Source of the DNA: Maritimibacter sp. 55A14
Lineage (GTDB): Bacteria > Pseudomonadota > Alphaproteobacteria > Rhodobacterales > Rhodobacteraceae
Assembly: GCF_003122205.1 (NCBI RefSeq)
Contig: NZ_QEYE01000009.1
Coordinates: 95,356-159,355 of the forward strand
Length of the DNA stretch: 64,000 bases
Direction: 5' to 3'
Positions 8,140 to 16,999 of the stretch are shown piece after piece; the first letter of the stretch is position 1, and each line of letters opens with the position of its first letter. The notes beneath the pieces were generated by a model. The model saw only the letters and a list, made by a program, of their open reading frames with translations. It did not search any database and was not told the DNA's origin. The position numbers and the translations under genes are program-made.

Positions 8140-8389
8140 GCCCTTCCGGCCCGAAGATCGACACGACCTTCAACAATGTCCACCCGCCGCGCGCAATGCG
8201 CTGCGCCGTGGCCGATTCCGCCGCGCCGCGGCTGCCACAGGCGCTGTCGGGCAGTTGCACCACGCCGTAATGCAGGCGCAGCGGATCGTCCTTCTTCGCC
8301 TTGTAATCGGCATAGCAGTCCGCCGACGCGGACGTGGCGGCCATGCAGAGCGATATGATCGCACAGGATATGAGTATGCGTTTCAACAT
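8093..8389 (-). CDS. Small exported protein, 98 aa, unknown function
   Basis: Residues 1-23 (MLKRILISCAIISLCMAATS and on) form a clear signal peptide with an ASA-type cleavage site. The mature part of about 75 residues starts DCYADYKAKKDDPLRLHYGV and contains two cysteines, which could form a disulfide. No known family recognised. Its last 47 nt overlap the start of the membrane-anchored winged-helix gene in another frame, suggesting co-transcription and coupled translation; the exported protein may act in the same sensing pathway, which is inference. Divergent from the His/Arg-rich gene at 8613. Confidence 0.7.
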   Translation of the reverse strand: MLKRILISCAIISLCMAATSASADCYADYKAKKDDPLRLHYGVVQLPDSACGSRGAAESATAQRIARGGWTLLKVVSIFGPEGLDQRKASAGDYFLRY

Positions 8390-8456
8390 GTGGTGAACAT
8401 GCGGAATAATCCCCGGTTATACAATATCCGCAAGCTGTTAGCCGGTTGCCAATCGA

Positions 8457-8473
8457 CTGTTATCCGATAACAG
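8457..8473. promoter_or_regulatory. Palindrome in the divergent promoter region 8390-8612
   Basis: CTGTTATC-C-GATAACAG is an exact dyad with 8-bp arms around one base. It sits in the 223-bp gap between two divergently transcribed exported-protein genes. It has the look of an operator for a dimeric regulator, possibly the membrane-anchored winged-helix protein encoded two genes away. Confidence 0.4.
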
Positions 8474-8612
8474 CGCGCCGATATTGCCTATCCGCGGGGG
8501 CCGGCCCCATCTTTGATCCATCGACGCTGCACATGCCCGTTTGCATCCGGTACTCAGGAAAACGCCCCTGCGCGACGGGTGCAGATGGAAGACCGAGAGA
8601 AAGGACCGACCC

Positions 8613-8975
8613 ATGTTCAAGACCTTTTCCGCAATGATGCTGGCCGCGACGCTTGCCCTCGGGGGCATGACCGCCACGGCCACGCCCGCCCGTGCCGACA
8701 GCGATACCGCCGCCGTCGTCGCCGGGGTCGCCGCGCTCGCCATCCTGGGCGCCGCCGTGGCGAACTCGCGCGACAAGGACCGCCGACGTGTGGACCGCGG
8801 CTATGGTTATTACAACTATGGCTATCCGCCGCGCCGCGCCTACAATCGGCACTATCGCCCGCGCCACTACAGTCACGGCCGTTTTACGCGCCATGATCGC
8901 CACGGCCGTTTCGACCGTCACCGCCGCTTCGACCGCCATGATCGGTTCGACCGGGACCGCCGCCATCGCCGCTGA
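8613..8975 (+). CDS. Small exported His/Arg-rich protein, 120 aa
   Basis: Starts with a signal peptide (MFKTFSAMMLAATLALGGMT, cleavage near ATPARA) and an AAAGGA ribosome-binding site. A short Ala/Val-rich hydrophobic segment follows (VVAGVAALAILGAAVA, about residues 34-50), which could anchor or oligomerise. The C-terminal half is very rich in Arg, His, Tyr and Asp, with imperfect repeats such as HDRHGRFDRHRRFDRHDRF. It could bind metal or nucleic acid or polyanion, but no function is known. A strong terminator follows at 9008-9031. The frame open to 8541 upstream is not used. Confidence 0.7.
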   Translation: MFKTFSAMMLAATLALGGMTATATPARADSDTAAVVAGVAALAILGAAVANSRDKDRRRVDRGYGYYNYGYPPRRAYNRHYRPRHYSHGRFTRHDRHGRFDRHRRFDRHDRFDRDRRHRR

Positions 8976-9007
8976 TCGAGGTTTCTTAACGAGTGAACGT
9001 GTAGGAG

Positions 9008-9031
9008 CGGGGCCCTACGGGGCCCCGTTTT
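9008..9031 (+). terminator. Rho-independent terminator after the His/Arg-rich gene
   Basis: Stem CGGGGCC / GGCCCCG with a 6-nt loop (CTACGG), followed by TTTT. Lies 33 nt after the stop at 8975 and before rnhB. Confidence 0.8.
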
Positions 9032-9052
9032 CATCTTGCGTCCGGCGCCGTA

Positions 9053-9679
9053 ATGTCCTTGTCTCTGACCATGCCGGGACCGGATTTTTCCTTCGAGAGC
9101 GCCGTTCGCGCGCTGGGCGCCTCCCGCGTGGCCGGGGTGGATGAGGTCGGGCGCGGCCCGCTGGCCGGGCCGGTCACCGCGGCTGCGGTTATCCTCGATC
9201 CGGACTGCATCCCCGACGGGCTCGACGACAGCAAGCGGCTGAGCGCGAAGCGCCGCGAGGTGCTGGCACTCCAAATCGCGCAGGTCGCGCTGGTCTCGGT
9301 CGCCCATGCCAGCGTCGCCGAGATAGACGCGCTCAACATCCTCCATGCCTCCCATCTCGCGATGCGCCGGGCCGTCGCGGGGCTGACCCCGGCGCCCGAT
9401 CACCTGCTCGTCGACGGCAACCTCTTGCCCGCCGATCTGCCTTGCCGGGCCGACGCCCTGGTCAAGGGCGATGCGCGCGCTCTCTCCATCGCCGCGGCCT
9501 CGATCATCGCCAAGGTGACGCGCGACCGCATCATGGTGGATTTGGCGCAACAGTTTCCCGGCTACGGCTGGGAGCGTAACGCCGGATACGGATCGAAGGC
9601 ACATCTGGCGGCGCTGACCAGCCTCGGTGTCACCCCACACCATAGACGATCATTCAAGCCGGTATACAATATCTTGTAG
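9053..9679 (+). CDS. rnhB: Ribonuclease HII
   Basis: Cytoplasmic endonuclease that cuts the RNA strand of RNA/DNA hybrids and removes misincorporated ribonucleotides. 208 residues, normal for the family. The motif [14 protein letters not shown] holds the first two catalytic acids (D30, E31); the [11 protein letters not shown] and [10 protein letters not shown] regions and the IIAKVTRDR segment are also typical. The C-terminus [19 protein letters not shown] is well conserved. It directly precedes ccrM, separated by a short terminator whose loop is the rnhB stop codon. Confidence 0.96.
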   Translation: MSLSLTMPGPDFSFESAVRALGASRVAGVDEVGRGPLAGPVTAAAVILDPDCIPDGLDDSKRLSAKRREVLALQIAQVALVSVAHASVAEIDALNILHASHLAMRRAVAGLTPAPDHLLVDGNLLPADLPCRADALVKGDARALSIAAASIIAKVTRDRIMVDLAQQFPGYGWERNAGYGSKAHLAALTSLGVTPHHRRSFKPVYNIL

Positions 9680-9691
9680 CAAGATGTTTTT
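9671..9691 (+). terminator. Short terminator with the rnhB stop codon as its loop
   Basis: ATCTTG-TAG-CAAGAT hairpin followed by GTTTTT. The three-base loop is exactly the rnhB stop TAG (9677-9679). The stem is only 6 bp and A/T-rich, so termination may be partial. Confidence 0.5.
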
Positions 9692-9701
9692 ATAAGTTCT
9701 T

Positions 9702-10902
<1,201 letters not shown>

Positions 10903-10948
10903 AATCACCCCATACCGCCGGTGCCTGTGGCCAGACATGGCACCCGAC

Positions 10949-10983
10949 TGCCCCGTCCCGCTTGCCGTGGACGGGGCATTTTT
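10949..10983 (+). terminator. Rho-independent terminator after ccrM
   Basis: Perfect 9-bp stem TGCCCCGTC / GACGGGGCA with a 12-nt loop, followed by TTTTT. Placed 46 nt after the ccrM stop. Confidence 0.9.
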
Positions 10984-11045
10984 GTGCCTACTTGACGAAT
11001 GGGCGAGAATGCTCAGATGGAATACCGGGAACAGGAGGCCCCGAA

Positions 11046-11717
11046 ATGCGAATCAATGCAGATTTCACCAAGCGGGTTGTCGTCCGGCCCGAGGATTACG
11101 AATGGGTGCACTCCCCGGCCAGCGGCGTGGACCGCATGATGCTGGACCGCATCGGCGACGAGGTGGCGCGTGCCACCACGATCGTGCGTTTCGCGCCCGG
11201 CTCGCGCTTCGACGCCCATACCCACGGCGGGGGCGAGGAGTTCTTCGTGCTCGACGGCGTATTCTCGGACGAAAGCGGCGACTACCCGGCGGGCTTCTAT
11301 GTGCGCAATCCGGTGGGCACGAGCCACACGCCGCATACCGATCCCGGCTGCACCATCTTCGTCAAGCTGCACCAGTTCCTCCCCGAGGATCAGGAGCAGA
11401 AGCATATCGACACGACCCACGCCACCTTTGTGCCGGGGGAAGTGGAAGGCCTGTCGGTCCTGCCGCTGCACGAGGCTCCGAACGAGTGTGTGGCGCTGGA
11501 ACGCTGGGCGCCGGGCACGCGGTTCCACCGTCACAGCCATCGCGGCGGCGAGGAGATTTTCGTGCTGGAGGGCGTCTTCGAGGACGAGCACGGCCACTAC
11601 CCCGCCGGAACCTGGCTGCGCAATCCGCATCTGTCGGAGCACACGCCGTTCTCGACCGAGGGCTGCCTGATCTACATGAAGTCCGGGCACCTGCCGGTGG
11701 AGGAAGCGGCGGCCTAG
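11046..11717 (+). CDS. Double ChrR-like cupin protein
   Basis: 223-residue cytoplasmic protein with two tandem cupin domains. The first has HTHGGGEEFFVLDGVF (about residues 58-73) and the second HRHSHRGGEEIFVLEGVF (about 161-178); both continue with DYPAG/HYPAG and NPxxxxHT, so the domains are internal duplicates. The His/Glu sets should bind metal such as Zn or Fe. The fold resembles the C-terminal cupin of the anti-sigma factor ChrR, but the zinc-binding anti-sigma domain is absent and no sigma factor is adjacent. The start is preceded by AGGAGG at 7 nt. Function unknown; dioxygenase, isomerase or sensor are possible. Confidence 0.8.
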   Translation: MRINADFTKRVVVRPEDYEWVHSPASGVDRMMLDRIGDEVARATTIVRFAPGSRFDAHTHGGGEEFFVLDGVFSDESGDYPAGFYVRNPVGTSHTPHTDPGCTIFVKLHQFLPEDQEQKHIDTTHATFVPGEVEGLSVLPLHEAPNECVALERWAPGTRFHRHSHRGGEEIFVLEGVFEDEHGHYPAGTWLRNPHLSEHTPFSTEGCLIYMKSGHLPVEEAAA

Positions 11718-11836
11718 AAGCGCGCCCCTCCAATCTGCGACATCTTGCATGGCGCGGAGGTTCTTCCCCTGCTCGCGCGGCCCGTCTGACAACGGGCCAT
11801 CGGCCGCAATGCGGATAAAGATTTCGGAATGGCGCT

Positions 11837-12118
11837 CTAGCCGTCTCGCGCCGACGCCCGTGCGGCATGCATCGAGGAGGTGACGTTCTCGATGCAGAAA
11901 CTGGATCGCGCGGATTTCGGCGGTGCCATGCGCGCGCTGCGGGGCTCGCCATTCGATACGGGCGACGTGTCCTTCGCCGGAACGATGTCGAGACGGGGAC
12001 CGTTCGGCGCGCGGCTGCTGCGGAAGACGGGCACGGCGTTGGCGGGTTTCTGTTCCGGCGGCTCTACGGCGCGCAGGACCGGGTCCGCTGCCTTGGCGTT
12101 TTTCCTGAACATCTTCAT
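11837..12118 (-). CDS. Possible small hypothetical protein, 93 aa
   Basis: Begins MKMFRKNAKAADPVLRAVEP. A GAGGG site lies about 6 nt before the ATG at 12118, and codons end overwhelmingly in G or C, as in real genes here. The product is basic, rich in Pro, Ser and Ala, and probably unstructured, with no membrane segment or known family. The opposite strand has competing open frames, so the call is tentative. It would share direction with the AlkB-type gene upstream, from which it is separated by about 80 bp. Confidence 0.4.
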   Translation of the reverse strand: MKMFRKNAKAADPVLRAVEPPEQKPANAVPVFRSSRAPNGPRLDIVPAKDTSPVSNGEPRSARMAPPKSARSSFCIENVTSSMHAARASARDG

Positions 12119-12197
12119 GCTGCACCCTCGTCGCACAAAGCCCCACCGGAATGGATAGTCCCGAAAAAGGTCGAGAATATGGCGGGCAGCGGGGCTC

Positions 12198-13337
12198 TCA
12201 CGCGCCTTTCGGCTGCGGCAGCATCCCCTTGTTATAGGGTTTCCAGTCCTCGATTTCGGGATAGTAGTGCCGGCGCCACGCGCGCACGCGCGGGTTCATC
12301 ACCCGCTTGTAGAGCGGCGGCACCATCGAAAGCGCGGTCATCGCCGGATAGCCGTAGGGCAGTTGCGGGGCTTCGCCTTCGGCATGGTTCTGCAACAGCG
12401 GGAAGCGCCGGTTCGGCTTGTAGTGATGGTCGGAATGGCGTTGCAGGTTGATCAGCAGCCAGTTGGAAACCTTCTGCGCCGCGTTCCAGCTATGCCGGGG
12501 CTGCACATGCTCATATCGGCCGTCGCCCAGATGTTCGCGAGTCAGCCCGTAATGCTCGATGTAGTTGACCATCTCCAGTTGCCAGACTGCGATGAAAGCC
12601 TGGTAGGCGAAAAGCCCCAGCCCCGCCCAGCCGCCGATGGCGAAGGCCAGCGCCAGGAAGAGGCCCTGCAAGGCCCAGTAGCGCCAGAAGGGATTGCTGC
12701 GATGGTGCCAGGGCAGGTCCTTGCGCGCCAGTTTCGCCTTCTCCGCGCGGAAGGACGAGACCAGGCATTGCCGCAGCACTCGCGGGAAGAACCGGTGGAA
12801 GCCTTCGTTGTAGCGCGCCGTCACCGGGTCGCGCGGGGTGCCGACCCAGGAATGGTGCACCAGCAGATGTTCGGACCGGAAATGGCCGTAGAGCGCCATC
12901 GCCATCAGCAGGTCGCCCATCCAGCGTTCCAGCCGCGAGCGTTGGTGCATCAGCTCATGCGCATAGTTGATCCCCACTGTGCCCGAGATCATGCCGACCC
13001 CGAAGAAGAGCAGGATCGCCTCCCACCAGGCCAGGTGATCGGTCGCGCTGACATACCAGATCGTACCGAAGACCGCGCAGAACTCGACCGGGAACCAGAC
13101 CAGTGTGACCAGCCGGTACCAGAAGAGGTCGGGCTCCGGCGTGTCGGGGTCCGCGTTCTCCAGGTTCAGCCCGGCGAAGGCATCGAGGATCGAGACGATC
13201 ACCCAGCCATAGACGGGCAGAAGCGCCAGCGTCCAGCCGCCTTGCGTCGCGGCGATCATCAGGATCGGAACGAAACTGAGCGATAGCCAGAAGGGCAGCG
13301 CGTTGTGCAGTTTCGCGACCTCGGATGCCGGGACCAT
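12198..13337 (-). CDS. AlkB-type membrane non-heme diiron hydroxylase (alkane 1-monooxygenase family)
   Basis: Integral membrane oxygenase of 379 residues that would hydroxylate terminal carbons of alkanes or related hydrocarbons with O2 and electrons from rubredoxin. The histidine boxes binding the two irons are all present: HELMH (127-131), EHLLVHH (156-162) and RHSDHH (300-305), with the family signature NYIEHYGL (258-265). Six hydrophobic segments are visible. The start at 13337 follows GGAGGT; a frame to 13388 adds 17 non-hydrophobic residues. No rubredoxin gene is adjacent. A ferredoxin/rubredoxin-reductase-like flavoprotein lies 13 kb away. Fatty-acid or terpenoid hydroxylation is an alternative role. 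Confidence 0.88.
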   Translation of the reverse strand: MVPASEVAKLHNALPFWLSLSFVPILMIAATQGGWTLALLPVYGWVIVSILDAFAGLNLENADPDTPEPDLFWYRLVTLVWFPVEFCAVFGTIWYVSATDHLAWWEAILLFFGVGMISGTVGINYAHELMHQRSRLERWMGDLLMAMALYGHFRSEHLLVHHSWVGTPRDPVTARYNEGFHRFFPRVLRQCLVSSFRAEKAKLARKDLPWHHRSNPFWRYWALQGLFLALAFAIGGWAGLGLFAYQAFIAVWQLEMVNYIEHYGLTREHLGDGRYEHVQPRHSWNAAQKVSNWLLINLQRHSDHHYKPNRRFPLLQNHAEGEAPQLPYGYPAMTALSMVPPLYKRVMNPRVRAWRRHYYPEIEDWKPYNKGMLPQPKGA

Positions 13338-13427
13338 CGTGACCTCCGCCTGTCTCCTCGCCCCCGTGGCGCAGTCTATCCCCATCACCGTGCCTGCACA
13401 ATCGCGTCGCGGAGGCCTGTCGCCGCG

Positions 13428-14468
13428 TCAGAAGGCATGCCGCGCCATGTCGAAGACCTTGCGCATCACGGTGGGCAGGTCGCCGGGGCGGAAGGCGGCG
13501 GGGTCGAGGAAGACGCAGCCCTCCGGCGCCGCCGCGTCCGGCAGCCGGGCGGTATGCACGCGCAGGCGCAGGTGGAAATGGGTGAAGGTGTGGCGCACCT
13601 CTTCCGGCTGCACCTGCCAATCCGCGGCGACCGGCGGGGCGGGCTCCGGCGCGGCGGACCAGTGCGATCCGGGCCACCCCAGCATCCCGCCCAGAAGCCC
13701 GCGATCCGGACGCCGTTCCAGCAGCCAGGCGCCATCGGCGCGCCGCGCCACATAGGCATGGCCCAGCCGCACCGGCTTGGGGGCCTTCGCCGCGCGGTGC
13801 GGCAGGTCCGCCGTGCGACCGGCGGCGCGCGCCGCGCAGGGCTCGCGCCAGGGGCAGATGCCACAGGCCGGCGATTTCGGGGTGCAGATCGTGGCGCCCA
13901 GGTCCATCACCGCCTGCGCGTAGTCGCCCGGCCGGTTCTGGGGGGTCAGCGCGGCGGCATGGGCGGCCAGTGCCTTCTTGGCGCCGGGCAGGGGATCCTC
14001 CACCGCGTGCAGGCGCGCGATCACCCGTTCCACATTGCCGTCCACGACCGTTTCCGGCCGGTCGAAGGCGATGGCCGCGATGGCCGAGGCGGTGTAGGGG
14101 CCGATGCCCGGCAGCGCCAGCAGCGCCTCGCGTGTGTCGGGGAAGCGCCCGGCATGGTCCCGCGCCACCGCGCGGGCGCATTTCAGCAGGTTGCGGGCGC
14201 GGGCGTAATAGCCGAGCCCCGCCCATTCGGCCATCACGGCATCGTCCCCGGCCGCCGCCAGCGCCGCCACGTCGGGCCAGCGCGCGGTGAAGCGCCCGAA
14301 ATAGCCGCGCACCGCCGCCACCGTCGTCTGCTGGAGCATCACCTCGGACAGCCAGACGCGGTAGGGATCGGGCCGCACGGCCGCGCCAGGCGGGACGCGC
14401 CAGGGCAGATCGCGCGCGTGGCGGTCGTACCAGTCCAGCAACATTCCGCTCAAACCGCCCTCACACAA
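13428..14468 (-). CDS. mutY: A/G-specific adenine DNA glycosylase
   Basis: Base-excision repair enzyme that removes adenine mispaired with 8-oxoguanine. 346 residues. The catalytic Glu lies in SEVMLQQTTV (E42), the helix-hairpin-helix is LPGIGPYTASAIA (from 119), the catalytic Asp is in VDGNVERV (D143), and the 4Fe-4S cluster cysteines are C195, C202, C205 and C211 (C-x6-C-x2-C-x5-C). A C-terminal NUDIX-like domain with WLLERRPDRGLLGGMLGWP recognises 8-oxoG. The start may instead be the ATG at 14444 (MLLDWYDRHARDLPWR). Divergent from the DUF721 gene across 83 bp, part of a conserved alphaproteobacterial block. Confidence 0.96.
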   Translation of the reverse strand: MCEGGLSGMLLDWYDRHARDLPWRVPPGAAVRPDPYRVWLSEVMLQQTTVAAVRGYFGRFTARWPDVAALAAAGDDAVMAEWAGLGYYARARNLLKCARAVARDHAGRFPDTREALLALPGIGPYTASAIAAIAFDRPETVVDGNVERVIARLHAVEDPLPGAKKALAAHAAALTPQNRPGDYAQAVMDLGATICTPKSPACGICPWREPCAARAAGRTADLPHRAAKAPKPVRLGHAYVARRADGAWLLERRPDRGLLGGMLGWPGSHWSAAPEPAPPVAADWQVQPEEVRHTFTHFHLRLRVHTARLPDAAAPEGCVFLDPAAFRPGDLPTVMRKVFDMARHAF

Positions 14469-14551
14469 ACTTTATGCCCCCATATTCCGCAAATGTCTGG
14501 AACACATGCCCGTGCCGGTTACAATAGGATCAACAGAGCGTAAAGACAGGC

Positions 14552-15088
14552 ATGGCCGCCAAACCGAAGACAGAAAAACCGACAGGACATACCCGCCGGA
14601 GCCGTGGCTTCGAGCGGACGTCCAGCCTGATCCAGCCTCATCTTCAGGGCGCGGGGGAGAAGCGCGGTTTCGCGGTGGCGCGGCTTCTGACCCATTGGGC
14701 CGATATCGTTGGGGCCGAGACCGCGCGCATCGCCCATCCCGTCAAGATAGGTTATGGCCGGCAGGGGTTCGGCGCCACGCTGACCGTGCTGACCACCGGC
14801 GCCAACGCGCCGATGCTCCAGGCCGAGGAGCCGAAGATCCGCGCCCGCGTGAATGCCTGCTACGGCTATAACGCCATCTCCCGTATCCGCATCACCCAGA
14901 CCGCACCCGAAGGCTTCGCCGAGGCGCAGGCGGCTTTTGCCGGGGCGACGCCCGCCGCCGCGCCCGCCGCGCCGTCGCCGCAGATCCGCCAGGCCGCGCA
15001 TGAAACCGCCGAGGGCGTGCATGACGAGGGGCTGCGCAGCGCGCTGGAAGCGCTGGCGCGGAACGTGTTAACCCGCAACACCCAATAG
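14552..15088 (+). CDS. DUF721 (DciA-like) protein
   Basis: 178 residues. Residues 20-100 form the DUF721 domain: FAVARLLTHWADIVGAETA, then an alternating strand region LTVLTTGANAPMLQAEEPK. DciA, a DUF721 protein, is the helicase loader of most bacteria that lack DnaC/DnaI, so a role in loading DnaB is plausible but not certain for this branch. The C-terminal 80 residues are Ala/Pro-rich with a final amphipathic helix. Followed after 20 nt by the DsbA-like gene, so the two are probably co-transcribed. Confidence 0.85.
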   Translation: MAAKPKTEKPTGHTRRSRGFERTSSLIQPHLQGAGEKRGFAVARLLTHWADIVGAETARIAHPVKIGYGRQGFGATLTVLTTGANAPMLQAEEPKIRARVNACYGYNAISRIRITQTAPEGFAEAQAAFAGATPAAAPAAPSPQIRQAAHETAEGVHDEGLRSALEALARNVLTRNTQ

Positions 15089-15108
15089 ACCACAGGAAGG
15101 GCCCTTTC

Positions 15109-15744
15109 ATGGACCGCAGACGTTTCATCGCCACGCTTCCCGCCGCCATGCTGAGCCTCGGGGCCGGCAGTTTCTTCAGCGCAGCCCTGGCGCAGAGCGC
15201 CGACGATGTTGACACCTCGGGCATCGAGGATATGGCGCTTGGCGACGCGAACGCCTCCGTCAAGGTGATCGAATACGCCTCCTTCACCTGCCCGCATTGC
15301 GCGAATTTCCACAAGACCGTCTTCGGCAAGCTGAAGGCCGACTACATCGACACCGGCAAGATCCATTTCATCCACCGCGAGGTCTATTTCGACCGGTTCG
15401 GGCTATGGGCCGCGATGGTCGCGCGCTGCGGAGGGCCGGAGCGGTATTTCGGCATTGCCGACATGATCTACGAGCGCCAGCGCGAATGGCTCTCGGGCGA
15501 GGACGCCAGCCAGATCGTCGGCAACCTGCGCAAGCTGGGCAAGATCGCAGGTATTGGCGACGCGGAACTCGACGCCTGCCTGTCGGACCAGCAGCATGCC
15601 GAGGCGCTGGTGGCCCGCTACCAGGAGACCGCGAAAGCCGACGACATCACCTCCACGCCCAGCTTCGTCATCAATGGCGACAAATTTTCCAATATGAGTT
15701 ACGAGGATTTCTCCTCCGTTCTCGACGACAAGCTGGGAAGCTGA
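15109..15744 (+). CDS. DsbA-family periplasmic thiol oxidoreductase
   Basis: 211 residues. An N-terminal export signal (MDRRRFIATLPAAMLSLGAG, possibly Tat-like with RRRF) ends near ALAQ. The thioredoxin fold carries the redox motif CPHC (residues 61-64) in ASFTCPHCANFHK and the cis-proline region TSTPSFVING. It belongs to the DsbA/BdbD-Com1-like group with the long helical insert. It should catalyse disulfide formation or exchange in exported proteins. Second gene of a DUF721-dsbA pair. In relatives smc commonly follows; here a long inverted repeat and a DMT exporter follow. Confidence 0.92.
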   Translation: MDRRRFIATLPAAMLSLGAGSFFSAALAQSADDVDTSGIEDMALGDANASVKVIEYASFTCPHCANFHKTVFGKLKADYIDTGKIHFIHREVYFDRFGLWAAMVARCGGPERYFGIADMIYERQREWLSGEDASQIVGNLRKLGKIAGIGDAELDACLSDQQHAEALVARYQETAKADDITSTPSFVINGDKFSNMSYEDFSSVLDDKLGS

Positions 15745-15848
15745 CCGGACCCGCGCGCGAACTATTGAATGAGGCGCCGTGCAAATGCGTTGGGCGCGCG
15801 CGCGAAGTTCTGCTACAGCGGGATGCGGTCGATCGGAGTTACGCCTGC

Positions 15849-15919
15849 CCCGCCCCGGACTTGATCCGGGGCCTTGCACCCAAGGGATGAAAGAGGCCCC
15901 GGATCAAGTCCGGGGCGGG
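15849..15919. repeat. 26-bp perfect inverted repeat of the CCCCGGATCAAGTCCGGGG family
   Basis: The left arm 15849-15874 and right arm 15894-15919 are exact reverse complements around a 19-nt loop. Each arm itself contains the internal dyad CCCCGGA-CTTGA-TCCGGGG. A close relative, used as a terminator, occurs at 41332-41357. No T-tract follows, so this copy is more likely a REP-like element or a bidirectional transcription barrier between dsbA and the exporter gene. Confidence 0.85.
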
Positions 15920-15988
15920 TGAGGATGATGCCGGTCGAACGCGCCGCGCAATAGGGCGTTGCGAGCCCGGTATCTTCAGGTGGCCCGC

Positions 15989-16999
15989 ATGGTCAGCCGT
16001 CTTTCCGCAATCGACATCCTCATGGGCGTCTCCGTCGCCCTGATCTGGGGCATGGGTTTCGTCTTTTCCAAGGCCGCGATCGCGCATTTTCCGCCGATCC
16101 TGCTGATGGCCTTCCGCTTCTCCGTCACGGCGCTGGCACTGGTGTGGTTCGTGCGCCCGCCGCTGGCCCATATCGGGCGCCTCGCGCTGATCGCCTTCAT
16201 CGCGTCTGCTGTGCAGTACAGCCTGACATTCACGGGGCTCAAGGGGCTCGATGCCTCGGTCGCGGTGCTGGTGGTGCAGCTCGAAGTGCCCTTCCTGGTG
16301 CTGATCGGGGCGGTCGCGCTGCGCGAGCGTCCGGGCCTGCGCAAATGGCTGGGCATCGCGCTGGCCTTCGCGGGCGTCGCGCTGATCGCGGGCGAACCAA
16401 GCGTCGCCAGCGCCTGGGTGTCGGTCCTGCTGGTCGTCTCGGGCGCCTTCGTCTGGGCGGTGGGGCAAGCGATGATCCGTGCGCTGGAGGATATCGACGG
16501 CCTGACCGTGACCGCCTGGATCGCGGTCTGCGCCGCGCCGCAGCTCTTTGTGATGTCGCTCATTTTCGAGACCGGCCATGTCGCGGCGATCCGCAGCGCC
16601 GACTGGGTGGTCTGGGGCACGGTGGTCTATCTGGGCCTGGTCATGACGGCGCTGGGCTATGGCATGTGGAATGTGCTCGTGCGGCGTCACCCGGTCAGCC
16701 AGGTCGCGCCCTTCCTGCTCCTGCTGCCGGTCTTCTCGATCCTTGCGAGCGGGATCTTCCTGGGCGAGGTGTTGACCGCGCAGTCGCTGGCGGGTGGCGC
16801 GGTGGTGATTGCGGGGCTGGCGGTGATCCTGGTCGAACGCTGGCCGCTGCCGCGTACCGCCGTCGCTGCCGTGCCTGCCGTCGCACCCGCCCCGATACCA
16901 GCCGCCGTTCCCGCGGCCGTCATTCCGCCGACGAATGCAGGGCCGGACGGTATCCCGCCACCAGCACCGCCACGCAAGGACGCGGGGTCAGCACCGTGA
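15989..16999 (+). CDS. EamA/DMT-family exporter
   Basis: 336-residue inner-membrane protein with about ten hydrophobic helices arranged as two EamA repeats (roughly residues 8-135 and 145-275). The second half shows the typical ALGYGMWNVLVRRHPVSQVAPF. Family members export amino acids or metabolites; the substrate is unknown. The start at 15989 follows AGGTGG. The last 55 residues form an unusual Ala/Pro-rich cytoplasmic tail, and the final 80 bp overlap the 3' end of the convergent gene at 16920, which may have shaped that tail. Confidence 0.85.
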   Translation: MVSRLSAIDILMGVSVALIWGMGFVFSKAAIAHFPPILLMAFRFSVTALALVWFVRPPLAHIGRLALIAFIASAVQYSLTFTGLKGLDASVAVLVVQLEVPFLVLIGAVALRERPGLRKWLGIALAFAGVALIAGEPSVASAWVSVLLVVSGAFVWAVGQAMIRALEDIDGLTVTAWIAVCAAPQLFVMSLIFETGHVAAIRSADWVVWGTVVYLGLVMTALGYGMWNVLVRRHPVSQVAPFLLLLPVFSILASGIFLGEVLTAQSLAGGAVVIAGLAVILVERWPLPRTAVAAVPAVAPAPIPAAVPAAVIPPTNAGPDGIPPPAPPRKDAGSAP

